Positions 1 through 6,832 of a stretch of 15,455 bases of DNA are shown here, piece by piece (the first letter of the stretch is position 1; every line of letters begins with the position of its first letter). Origin of the DNA: Bacillota bacterium (GTDB taxonomy: Bacteria > Bacillota > UBA4882 > UBA10575); contig JAAYMP010000227.1 in assembly GCA_012521315.1 (NCBI GenBank), forward strand, positions 1 through 15,455, in the 5' to 3' direction. A model generated the notes under the pieces. The model saw nothing but the letters and a program-made list of their open reading frames with translations. It made no database searches and was not told the origin of the DNA. A program made the translations under genes and the position numbers.

Positions 1-520
1 AATTCAAGAACATCAGCTTGGCTTTTTTCGCCACCGTGGTCGGGATATCGGCCAGGACCGGTTTAAAACCGTTCTCCGCCGTTAAAGGCATGTTATAAGC
101 GGTCCCACCGGCCAGTGCGGTGCCGATCCCGTAGACCGGATACCCGGGATCCGGGACCAGGCTCACGTCGCCGGGGCCCAAATAGCAAAAGGAGATATGG
201 GCGATCCCTTCCTTGGACCCGATCAGGGTAACCACCTCGGTTTGCGGATCCAGCGCCACCCCGAAACGCCGGTGGTAAAAAGCGGTCACCGCCTGCCGGA
301 AACTTATTAAACCGGTCGAACTCGGATACTGGTGGTTGGCCGGGTTCCGGAGGCTCGCCGTCATCGCGTCCACAATATGGGGCGGCGTCGGCAGATCCGG
401 GTCCCCGATGCCCAGGCTGATCAGATCGATCCCCTGGGCGCGCGCCGCGGCAATCTTCTGTTCGATCCGGGCAAAAAGATATGGGGGCAGGGTTTGCATT
501 TTGGTATTGACTTGCACCAT
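1..520 (-). CDS. dapL: LL-diaminopimelate aminotransferase, N-terminal part (cut by window edge)
   Basis: PLP-dependent class I/II aminotransferase. DapL converts tetrahydrodipicolinate and glutamate directly to LL-diaminopimelate in lysine and peptidoglycan synthesis. I translated the minus strand from the ATG at 518-520. The 173 visible codons give a family-like N-terminus: LPPYLFARIEQKI, then SLGIGDPDLPTPPHIVDAM, NPANHQYPSSTG, IGSKEGIAHI and VPDPGYPVYG. The PLP-binding lysine and C-terminal half lie beyond position 1. An AAGGGA ribosome site lies 6 bases before the ATG. The start overlaps the dapF stop by one base (TGATG), which implies translational coupling. The next gene being DAP epimerase supports DapL over other aminotransferases of the fold. 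Family certain; DapL specificity very likely. Confidence 0.88.
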   Translation of the reverse strand, partial: MVQVNTKMQTLPPYLFARIEQKIAAARAQGIDLISLGIGDPDLPTPPHIVDAMTASLRNPANHQYPSSTGLISFRQAVTAFYHRRFGVALDPQTEVVTLIGSKEGIAHISFCYLGPGDVSLVPDPGYPVYGIGTALAGGTAYNMPLTAENGFKPVLADIPTTVAKKAKLMFLN

Positions 521-1392
521 CAAAGTTCCCTTCCTTCCGTTCCGGGTTGCCAGTTTAAGTCAACCCGGCCGGTAAAGACCAGCGTCGCCCCGCCGGTCAT
601 ATAGACATGATCATCACTGGCCGACCACTCGATCAAGAGGTCGCCCCCGGCCAACTGCACGGTCACCCGGCGGCCCGTCAGGCCCATCAGCGCGCAAGCA
701 ACAACCGTCGCGCAGGCGCCGGTGCCGCACGCCAGCGTCTCACCGACGCCCCGTTCCCAGACCCGCATGATCACCCGGTGGGCATCGACCACCGTCACAA
801 ACTCCACATTGGTCTTGGCCGGAAAGAGTGGGTGGGCCTCAATCAACGGCCCCCACTGCCGGACCGGAAAAGTGGCCGCCTCGTCAACTTCGATCACACA
901 ATGGGGGTTCCCCATGGAGACGGCGGTAAAGGTAAACTCCCGTTCCGCCACGGCCAGTTTACCGCCGACCACCGGGCTTTCCGGCGCGCGGACCGGGATC
1001 GCCGCCGCCGCCAGCACCGGACGGCCCATTTCCACCCGCACGCCGGTGACCCGTCCCCCCGCGGTCAACAGGGTGGCCTCCCGCGGTCCCCCCAAAGTGC
1101 CGATCCGCAGGCCCTGTTTGCGGCAAAGCCCCGCTTCCCAGGCATATTTGGCCACGCAACGGATGGCGTTCCCGCACATCTCGGCCTCGCTGCCGTCCGC
1201 GTTGAAAATCCGCATGCGCAGGTCAAATTCGGGGTCGGGCCCGACCAGCACCAGGCCGTCCGCGCCAATTCCCCAGTGGGGGGCACAAAACCGCCGTGCC
1301 GCCTCCGCGTATTTTTCCGCCGGGAGATCGGCCTGCCCCTCCTGGACAATAATGAAATCATTCCCCAGACCATGCATCTTCACAAATTCCAT
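520..1392 (-). CDS. dapF: Diaminopimelate epimerase
   Basis: Cytoplasmic, cofactor-independent epimerase that interconverts LL- and meso-diaminopimelate, the step after DapL. From the ATG at 1392 the protein has 290 residues, slightly longer than usual (about 275). It opens MEFVKMHGLGNDF, the family signature. The two catalytic cysteines are visible: Cys73 in NADGSEAEMCGNAIR and Cys222 in ETLACGTGACATV. The structural motif GNPHCVIEVD is near residue 162. An upstream ATG at 1404 would add four residues (MLRT), but its GAAGG ribosome site abuts the codon with no spacer; from the 1392 ATG the same site is 12 bases away, so I prefer 1392. The gene lies 70 bp after glnA1 with no clear terminator between, so a glnA1-dapF-dapL operon is likely. 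Confidence 0.95.
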   Translation of the reverse strand: MEFVKMHGLGNDFIIVQEGQADLPAEKYAEAARRFCAPHWGIGADGLVLVGPDPEFDLRMRIFNADGSEAEMCGNAIRCVAKYAWEAGLCRKQGLRIGTLGGPREATLLTAGGRVTGVRVEMGRPVLAAAAIPVRAPESPVVGGKLAVAEREFTFTAVSMGNPHCVIEVDEAATFPVRQWGPLIEAHPLFPAKTNVEFVTVVDAHRVIMRVWERGVGETLACGTGACATVVACALMGLTGRRVTVQLAGGDLLIEWSASDDHVYMTGGATLVFTGRVDLNWQPGTEGREL

Positions 1393-1462
1393 GGTTCTCA
1401 ACATCCTTCGGCGCCGGGAATAAATCTTGATCGTTTAAGCATTTGAACGGAAGGGACCGGAA

Positions 1463-2797
1463 TCAGATATTGCCGAGATACTGTTCGATCTCCCACTGGT
1501 GGACCTGGGTCCGGTAGACCTCCCACTCGATCAACTTTGCCTTCAAATAGTGGTCATAAGCATGTTTACCCAGGACCCCTCTGACCACCGGATCCTCAGC
1601 CAAGCAGTCCAAAGCTTCCCGCAGACTACCGGGAAGGCTTCTAATCCCCAGCTCTTGCCTTTCTTCCGGACTTAACTCGTAAGCGCTTTCGTGCACCGGC
1701 TTCCCGGGGTTCATTTTGTTTTGGATCCCGTCCAGGCCGGCTTTGAGCGCCGCCGCAATAATCAGATAGGGGTTGGCCGCCGGGTCCGGTGAACGCAATT
1801 CGACCCGTGCGGACGGCCCGCCGGCCCCCGGGATCCGGATATAAGTGCTCCGGTCCCGGTCCGACCAGGTGATATAGACCGGCGCTTCATAGCCCGGGAC
1901 GAGACGCTTATAGGAATTGATCGTCGGATTTCCCAAAGCGCACAAGGCCGGGGCATGCCGCATGAGGCCGGCGATATAGTGCCGGGCGAGTTCAGTGATC
2001 CCGACCTCGTCATCGGGATCGGCAAAGAGATTAACCCCGTTTTGGTAAAGGGATTGATGGAGGTGCAACCCGGAGCCGTTCTCCCCGAAGATCGGTTTCG
2101 GCATGAAGGTGGCATGGAGGCCATGTTTCTTCGCGATCGCCTTCGTGACATACTTAAAAGTCATAAAATTATCGGCCGCCCTTAACCCTTCTGTGAAATG
2201 CAGATCAATCTCATGCTGGCCGGGGGCGACTTCATGATGGGACGACTCGATCTCCAGCCCCATCTCCTCCAGAGTAATCACAATATCCCGCCGCGCGTCC
2301 TCCCCGCGGTCCAGCGGGGAGAGGTCAAAATAGCTCCCGGTATCAATCGTCTCCTTACGGGGCCGGCCCCGTTCGTCGGTTTCAAAGAGAAAGAACTCGG
2401 GCTCCGGTCCGACATACAGCGTGTAACCGAGTGCTTCCGCCTCGGCCAGCACCTGACGGAGGATATAACGGGGGCAGCCAACAAAAGGTTCTCCGCGCGG
2501 GGTATAAACATCGCAGATCAGCCGGGCGACCGCACCCCCTTCCTTCGGCCGCCAGGGAAAAATGGTGAACGTATCGGGATCGGGGTGCAGATACATGTCC
2601 GACTCGTGGATCCGGGTAAAACCCTGAATCGAAGAGCCGTCGAAGATAATCCCTTCCGTGAAAGCCCGTTCCAGCTGGTTGATGGTAATCGCCAAATTCT
2701 TAAAATTACCCAGGATATCGGTGAACTGTAGTCTGACAAATCTCACATTAAGCTCGTGGGCTCGTCTGATTACCTCTTTTTGCTTGGGATCGAGCAT
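1463..2797 (-). CDS. glnA: Glutamine synthetase type I (first copy)
   Basis: ATP-dependent ligation of ammonia to glutamate in the cytoplasm; a dodecamer in this family. The protein is 444 residues, the normal GSI-alpha length. Visible signatures: FDGSSIQGF (beta-Grasp domain), GPEPEFFLFETD and SSHHEVAPGQHEID (metal-binding glutamates), FMPKPIFGENGSGLHLHQSL (ATP/glutamate site), NSYKRLVPGYEAP (flap glutamate) and RVELRSPDPAANPYL. The arginine in GFTRI aligns with Bacillus subtilis Arg62, used for glutamine feedback. The start is the ATG at 2797: TAAGGAGG sits 7 bases upstream, while a TTG two codons earlier would have no room for the ribosome site. Next to IRIP it reads GAGGPSAR, unlike the second copy, which keeps the Bacillus-like AARG. 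It is divergent from the GlnR-like gene. Confidence 0.96.
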   Translation of the reverse strand: MLDPKQKEVIRRAHELNVRFVRLQFTDILGNFKNLAITINQLERAFTEGIIFDGSSIQGFTRIHESDMYLHPDPDTFTIFPWRPKEGGAVARLICDVYTPRGEPFVGCPRYILRQVLAEAEALGYTLYVGPEPEFFLFETDERGRPRKETIDTGSYFDLSPLDRGEDARRDIVITLEEMGLEIESSHHEVAPGQHEIDLHFTEGLRAADNFMTFKYVTKAIAKKHGLHATFMPKPIFGENGSGLHLHQSLYQNGVNLFADPDDEVGITELARHYIAGLMRHAPALCALGNPTINSYKRLVPGYEAPVYITWSDRDRSTYIRIPGAGGPSARVELRSPDPAANPYLIIAAALKAGLDGIQNKMNPGKPVHESAYELSPEERQELGIRSLPGSLREALDCLAEDPVVRGVLGKHAYDHYLKAKLIEWEVYRTQVHQWEIEQYLGNI

Positions 2798-2880
2798 CGG
2801 CAAACCTCCTTAACCTGCCCTTGCGGCAGAGATCCTTTTTGTCCTTCCATAGACTCCCCCAAAACAAACACCGGTAAATC

Positions 2881-2901
2881 TGCGGTCCGTTCCGGACCGC
2901 A
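2881..2901 (-). promoter_or_regulatory. Perfect 9-bp hairpin in the glnA1 5' leader
   Basis: TGCGGTCCG (2881-2889) and CGGACCGCA (2893-2901) form a perfect stem with a three-base loop (GAA in the RNA). It falls about 10-15 nt after the transcript start predicted from the -10 box at 2918-2923. No T-run follows, so it is not an intrinsic terminator. It may stabilise the mRNA 5' end or bind a protein; this is inference. Confidence 0.6.
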
Positions 2902-2917
2902 AACCAGATCCTACCCT

Positions 2918-2946
2918 ATTTTAACCTAAAACTGACATCATGTAAA
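2918..2946 (-). promoter_or_regulatory. glnA1 promoter (sigma-A type)
   Basis: On the minus strand the -35 is TTTACA (2941-2946), the spacer is 17 bp and the -10 is TAAAAT (2918-2923). This leaves a leader of roughly 115 nt before the glnA1 ATG. The -35 lies inside the element shared with the glutamate synthase promoter, so a regulator bound there would block or alter polymerase binding. Confidence 0.75.
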
Positions 2947-2948
2947 GT
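2933..2948. promoter_or_regulatory. Candidate nitrogen operator over the glnA1 -35
   Basis: The plus strand carries ACATCATGTAAAGT at 2935-2948, identical to 14451-14464 upstream of the glutamate synthase operon. The core, TGACATCATGTAA (2933-2945), is an imperfect inverted repeat of TGTNA half-sites facing outward from three central bases. TGTNA is also the half-site of the Bacillus GlnR/TnrA consensus, where the arrangement is TGTNA-N7-TNACA. Binding by the neighbouring GlnR-like protein is inference. Confidence 0.55.
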
Positions 2949-3034
2949 TTAAAATAGTAATCGGGCCAAACACCGGATCTAAAGCCGGGGGAATTACGCC
3001 CTGACGCCAAAAGTCATGTTATTTTCCTGGAGGC

Positions 3035-3063
3035 TTGACGTAACTTTTAAAGTTTGTTAACAT
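3035..3063 (+). promoter_or_regulatory. Promoter of the GlnR-like gene, with internal palindromes
   Basis: The -35 is TTGACG (3035-3040), the spacer 17 bp and the -10 TAACAT (3058-3063), about 40 nt before the gene's ATG. The spacer holds an odd-centred palindrome AACTTTTAAAGTT (3042-3054). An 8-bp palindrome TGTTAACA (3055-3062), made of two overlapping TGTTA half-sites, covers the -10. This placement suggests autoregulation, as in other MerR-family genes. Confidence 0.7.
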
Positions 3064-3101
3064 AGGAAGAAAGGATTATTCAGTACAGAAAGGGATGTAC
3101 C

Positions 3102-3509
3102 ATGGCCGATCAAGATCCAAACCAACCAACTTACTCCATCGGCGAAGTCCGGGAAAGAACCGGCTTAAGCAGCAGGCAAATCCGGTACTATGAAGCAATG
3201 GGGTTGATCGAATCCCTCCGGACCAACGGCAAACACCGCCGCTTCACGGAGGAGATGATCGACCGGCTGCTGACCATCAAAGAACTGCTCAAAGAAAAAT
3301 CCAGCATCGAAGCGGTCCGCCAGGCTTTGCAACAACCCGGGGCCGGCCAGTCCGGTCTCCAGAAAAAAACGCCGGCTCTTCCGCGCTATCCTCAGATGAG
3401 CCGGCAAGGTTTAACCTCCCTCTACCCGGTCTCCAACCGGGCCGACCTCCTGGCGATGCTCCAATGGCTGGAAGAGCAGAAGAAGTCGAAGACCAAAAAA
3501 GACCCCTGA
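3102..3509 (+). CDS. glnR: MerR-family nitrogen regulator, GlnR/TnrA-like
   Basis: DNA-binding regulator of 135 residues, the size of Bacillus GlnR. The N-terminal winged-helix domain is clear: YSIGEVRERTGLSSRQIRYY (11-30), then EAMGLIESLRTNGKHRRF, with a helical segment after it. The family's characteristic RQIRYYE plus RT.G..RRF pattern matches GlnR/TnrA better than metal-sensing MerR proteins: there is no C-terminal cysteine set and no long dimerisation coil. GlnR-type proteins are activated by feedback-inhibited glutamine synthetase through their C-terminal tail; here the tail ends WLEEQKKSKTKKDP. The gene is divergent from glnA1. Ribosome site AAAGGG lies 7 bases before the ATG. Role inferred from family and context; ligand partner not visible. 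Confidence 0.82.
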   Translation: MADQDPNQPTYSIGEVRERTGLSSRQIRYYEAMGLIESLRTNGKHRRFTEEMIDRLLTIKELLKEKSSIEAVRQALQQPGAGQSGLQKKTPALPRYPQMSRQGLTSLYPVSNRADLLAMLQWLEEQKKSKTKKDP

Positions 3510-3535
3510 ACAAAACTCAGAGGTCTTTATTTTTT
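3499..3535. terminator. Bidirectional intrinsic terminator between glnR and gatB
   Basis: Stem AAGACC (3499-3504) pairs with GGTCTT (3522-3527) and CTGA (3506-3509) with TCAG (3517-3520), with one mismatch between them. A T-rich run (3527-3535) follows on the plus strand and an A6 run (3495-3500) gives U6 on the minus strand. The glnR stop codon (3507-3509) lies inside the stem. It serves glnR from one side and gatB from the other. Confidence 0.88.
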
Positions 3536-3557
3536 ACTCCCAACCGGCGTCCCCCGT

Positions 3558-4991
3558 CTATGGGCGGAGCTTGGCCAGTTCTTCCGCTAGCAACTCCTTA
3601 ATGAGCTGGGGATTGGCCTGGCCTTTGGTCTCCCGCATAATTTGTCCGGTCAAAAACTGGGCGGCCTTTATCTTCCCGTTCAGGTAGTCATGGACGGATT
3701 GGGGATAAGTTTGCAGCACTTGGGCGACGACCGCCCGCAGCCGGGCTTCATCCGAGATTTGCCGGATACCCTCTGCCCTAATGATCTCTTCCGGAGAAGC
3801 GCCGGTCCGGAAGACCTTTTCAAAAACGGTTTTCCCTTGGGAAACACTGATCTCTCCGGCATCGATCCGGCGCAGCAGATCGGCCAGGTGGGCCGGGTTG
3901 ACGGCCAGCGCTTCCGGGGTCAACCCTTCCTCCCCCAGCAGCCGGAGCACTTCGCCCATGATCCAGTTGCTGGCCGCTTTCGGGCTGAAGTAAAACTTGA
4001 GGACGGCCTCGAAGAAATCCGCCAGGTGCTTGGAGCCGGTGATCAGATCGGCGTCATACTCCGGCAGCTTATACCCCTCGATAAACCGGCGTTTCCTTGC
4101 TTCCGGGAGTTCGGGCAGGGAAGCCGCGATCGCCGCCACGTAAGCCGGGTCCAGTTCGATCGGGACCAGGTCCGGGTCGGGGAAATACCGGTAATCCTGG
4201 GTCTCCTCCTTGCTCCGCAGGGGCAGCGTCCGCTGCTTCGCTTCCTCCCACTTTCTGGTCTCCTGTTTGACTGTTTTGCCCTCCGCCAGAAGTTCGCTCT
4301 GGCGTTCAATTTCATAGGCCAGCGCCCGGCCCAGCGCTTTAAAAGAGTTGATGTTCTTCAGTTCGGTCTTGGTCCCCAGGTGTTTTGCCCCGGCCGGTTT
4401 GAGCGAAATATTGGCGTCGCACCGCAAAGAACCCTCTTCCATTTTGCAGTCGGAGATTCCCAGGTAGATAAGGATCCCGCGTAACTTCTCCAGAAACTCC
4501 ACGGCTTCTTCCGGGGTGGCCAGATCCGGCGCGGTCACGATCTCAATCAGGGGAACCCCCGCCCGGTTGTAGTCCACCAGGGAATAACCTTCCCCCTCCG
4601 GACTATGGATAAGTTTGCCGGCGTCTTCTTCGATATGTATCCGGGTAATCCTGATCCTTCGCCCGCTTGCCAGCGTCAAGAACCCGTCCCGGCAGAGGGG
4701 CAGATCATACTGGGAAATCTGGTAAGCCTTTGGCAAGTCGGGGTAGAAATAGTTTTTCCGGTCCAGCTTGCTAAAGTCGGCTATCCGGCAATTTAAGGCC
4801 AACCCCGCCCGGAGGCAGTACTCGACCACTTTTTCATTGAGGACCGGCAGCGCCCCGGGCAGCCCCAGACAGACGGGGCAGGTCTGAGTGTTGGGCTCCG
4901 CCCCGTACTTCGTGGCGCATCCGCAAAAAATCTTCGTGGCGGTGGCGAGCTCCGCATGCACCTCCAGGCCGATCACCGCCTCAAACTTCAT
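3558..4991 (-). CDS. gatB: Asp-tRNA(Asn)/Glu-tRNA(Gln) amidotransferase subunit B
   Basis: tRNA-binding kinase subunit of GatCAB; it phosphorylates the misacylated Asp or Glu on tRNA and receives ammonia from GatA. The protein is 477 residues, the usual size. It opens MKFEAVIGLEVHAEL. A zinc site is visible as Cys23, Cys25, Cys38 and Cys41 (FCGC and CPVC). The cradle-domain motif DYNRAGVPLIEIVT follows, and the C-terminal YqeY-like tail includes GQIMRETKGQANP. The start is the ATG at 4991, with GGGGGGAG five bases upstream; an in-frame start nine codons earlier would run deeper into gatA. It overlaps the gatA stop by 11 bp, so it is coupled. Last gene of the aspS operon, followed by the shared terminator. 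Confidence 0.97.
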   Translation of the reverse strand: MKFEAVIGLEVHAELATATKIFCGCATKYGAEPNTQTCPVCLGLPGALPVLNEKVVEYCLRAGLALNCRIADFSKLDRKNYFYPDLPKAYQISQYDLPLCRDGFLTLASGRRIRITRIHIEEDAGKLIHSPEGEGYSLVDYNRAGVPLIEIVTAPDLATPEEAVEFLEKLRGILIYLGISDCKMEEGSLRCDANISLKPAGAKHLGTKTELKNINSFKALGRALAYEIERQSELLAEGKTVKQETRKWEEAKQRTLPLRSKEETQDYRYFPDPDLVPIELDPAYVAAIAASLPELPEARKRRFIEGYKLPEYDADLITGSKHLADFFEAVLKFYFSPKAASNWIMGEVLRLLGEEGLTPEALAVNPAHLADLLRRIDAGEISVSQGKTVFEKVFRTGASPEEIIRAEGIRQISDEARLRAVVAQVLQTYPQSVHDYLNGKIKAAQFLTGQIMRETKGQANPQLIKELLAEELAKLRP

Positions 4992-6486
4992 CCGGGCTCC
5001 CCCCTTCCTGCTCCGCACGGTCGTGTCCGGTTCCGCACGGCCGTGCCCGGTGATGACCGGTCACCTTTTGGTACTGGTGGGCAATGTTCAAAATGGTCGT
5101 CTCGGCAAACGGCCGGCCGATAATCTGCAACCCCACCGGCAACCCCCGGGCGAAGCCGCAAGGAATGGAAAGGGCGGACAGGCCGGCAATGTTCACCGGG
5201 ACGGTACAAACATCGGACATGTACATCGCCAGGGGATCGGTGAGCCTTTCCCCCAGCCGGAACGGGAGCGTCGGCGAAGTGGGGGTCACGATCGCGTCCA
5301 CCACCCGGAACGCCTCCGCGAATTCCCGGCAGATCAAGGTCCTGACCTGTTGGGCTTTTTGGTAATAGGCCTCGTAATACCCGGCGCTCAGCGCATAGGT
5401 GCCGAGCATAATCCGGCGTTTGACCTCCGGCCCAAACCCCTCGGCCCTGGTCCGGGTATAGTAGGCGGCCAGATCCTCCCGGCCCGCCGCCGCCCGCCCG
5501 TAGCGAATCCCGTCGTACCTGCCCAGATTGGAACTGGCCTCCGCCGAAGAGATCAGATAGTAGACCGGAAGGGCGTACTCGGTCATTTTTAAGGAAATTT
5601 CCACAACCCGGGCGCCCAGATCTTCCAGTTGGGCGACGGCCGCCATCACGAGCCGCCTGACCTCCGGGTCCAGGCCTTCCCCGAAATACTCCCGGGGCAG
5701 GCCGATTGTCCGCCCGGTAAGTTCCCGATCCAATTCTTGTGTGTAATCCACCGGCGTACCCCGAACGGAAGTGGAATCCAACGGGTCGAAGCCGGCAACC
5801 GCCGAGAGCATTAAGGCACAGTCCTCGGCATCCTTGGCCAGCGGTCCAATCTGGTCGAAGGAAGAGGCGAACGCGACCAGTCCGTAGCGGGAGACCAGTC
5901 CATAGGTGGGTTTCAGGCCGGTCACCCCGCAAAAGGCCGCCGGTTGTCGGATCGAACCCCCGGTGTCGGAACCGAGGGCGGCAATGGCTTCCCCAGCCGC
6001 CACCGCCGCCGCCGAACCGCCGCTCGAGCCGCCCGGCACCCGCTCGGGATCCCACGGGTTTTTCGCCGGCTTGAACGCCGAGTTCTCGGTGGAGGAACCC
6101 ATGGCAAACTCGTCCATATTGGTCCGGCCGAGGATCAGCGCGCCCTGGTCCAAAAGTTTTTGCACCACCGTCGCCGTATAGGGCGGCACAAACCCCTGCA
6201 AAATCCGGGAGGCGCAAGTGGTCTCCCGCCCGGCCTGGCAGAGATTGTCTTTGATCGCCACGGGAATCCCGTCCAGGACCCCCAAGGCCCGGCCCGCTTT
6301 GATCCGGTCGTCGGCGGCCCGCGCCGCCGCCAAGGCCGCTTCCAGGTCCAAGGCCAGGTAGGCCCCGAGCTTCTCCTCCACTTCCCCGATGCGCTTGACG
6401 ACCGAGGCCATGACCATCGAGGGCAAGACCTCTTTTTGCGCAAAAAGATCTTTAATTTCGTGCAGGGTCAGATCGCAAAGTTCCAT
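4981..6486 (-). CDS. gatA: Asp-tRNA(Asn)/Glu-tRNA(Gln) amidotransferase subunit A
   Basis: Amidase-signature glutaminase of GatCAB. It releases ammonia from glutamine and channels it to GatB. The protein is 501 residues (usual about 485). The Lys-cisSer-Ser triad is visible at Lys79 (PVAIKDN), Ser154 (PGGSSGGSAA) and Ser178 (GSDTGGSIRQP), the same numbers as in Staphylococcus aureus GatA. RTNMDEFAMGSSTENSAF is also typical. The C-terminus has a short extra tail after the family motif, ending QEGGSPDEV, which lies over the gatB start region. It begins 11 bp after gatC with a GGTGAGG ribosome site. A competing 409-residue reading frame inside it is a GC-rich shadow. Confidence 0.97.
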   Translation of the reverse strand: MELCDLTLHEIKDLFAQKEVLPSMVMASVVKRIGEVEEKLGAYLALDLEAALAAARAADDRIKAGRALGVLDGIPVAIKDNLCQAGRETTCASRILQGFVPPYTATVVQKLLDQGALILGRTNMDEFAMGSSTENSAFKPAKNPWDPERVPGGSSGGSAAAVAAGEAIAALGSDTGGSIRQPAAFCGVTGLKPTYGLVSRYGLVAFASSFDQIGPLAKDAEDCALMLSAVAGFDPLDSTSVRGTPVDYTQELDRELTGRTIGLPREYFGEGLDPEVRRLVMAAVAQLEDLGARVVEISLKMTEYALPVYYLISSAEASSNLGRYDGIRYGRAAAGREDLAAYYTRTRAEGFGPEVKRRIMLGTYALSAGYYEAYYQKAQQVRTLICREFAEAFRVVDAIVTPTSPTLPFRLGERLTDPLAMYMSDVCTVPVNIAGLSALSIPCGFARGLPVGLQIIGRPFAETTILNIAHQYQKVTGHHRARPCGTGHDRAEQEGGSPDEV

Positions 6487-6497
6487 GCCCTCACCCC

Positions 6498-6785
6498 CTA
6501 TTCCATCACCAGCGGCGCGACAAAACTGCCGTCTTTCACCGCGTTGGCGTTGCGCAACGCTTCCGGCCTCGGTAGGGAGGGCCTGATCTGATCGGCCCGG
6601 AAACGGTTCTTCACCTTCAAAACATGCGCCGTCGGCGGCACCCCGGTGGTATCGACCTCGTTCAGCTTGGCAAAGGCTTCTAAAATCCGGTTGAATTCCC
6701 CGGCCAATTGCCGGAGTTCCGCTTCGGAAAAGGCAAGCCGGGCCAGTTCCGCCACCCGGCGGACTTCTTCTTCGCTCACCCGCAT
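6498..6785 (-). CDS. gatC: Asp-tRNA(Asn)/Glu-tRNA(Gln) amidotransferase subunit C
   Basis: Small scaffold subunit that wraps GatA and GatB. The protein has 95 residues, the family norm. It shows the GatC pattern VSEEEVRRVAELARLAFSE, then LAGEFNRILEAFAKLNEVDT, PTAHVLKVKNRFRADQ and a C-terminal FVAPLVME. A GGAG ribosome site lies 7 bases before the ATG. It follows aspS by 47 bp and precedes gatA by 11 bp, so aspS-gatCAB reads as one transcript. Confidence 0.95.
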   Translation of the reverse strand: MRVSEEEVRRVAELARLAFSEAELRQLAGEFNRILEAFAKLNEVDTTGVPPTAHVLKVKNRFRADQIRPSLPRPEALRNANAVKDGSFVAPLVME

Positions 6786-6832
6786 CTCAAACTCCGCTCC
6801 TTCCTCCTGTGCAAACTTTTCCTTGCATCGCC

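Noticed and set aside
1405..1462. Possible terminator between glnA1 and dapF
   Set aside because: Only weak, short inverted repeats and no T-run; co-transcription is more likely.
3642..4484. Plus-strand open frame of 280 residues antisense to gatB, and similar ones at 607-1446 and 13633-14475
   Set aside because: They oppose clear genes, lack ribosome sites and show low-complexity composition typical of antisense frames in GC-rich DNA.
4988..6217. 409-residue open frame on the minus strand within gatA
   Set aside because: It is a frame shadow of gatA, rich in Gly/Arg/Pro from GC bias. gatA has its catalytic triad and full family length in the other frame.
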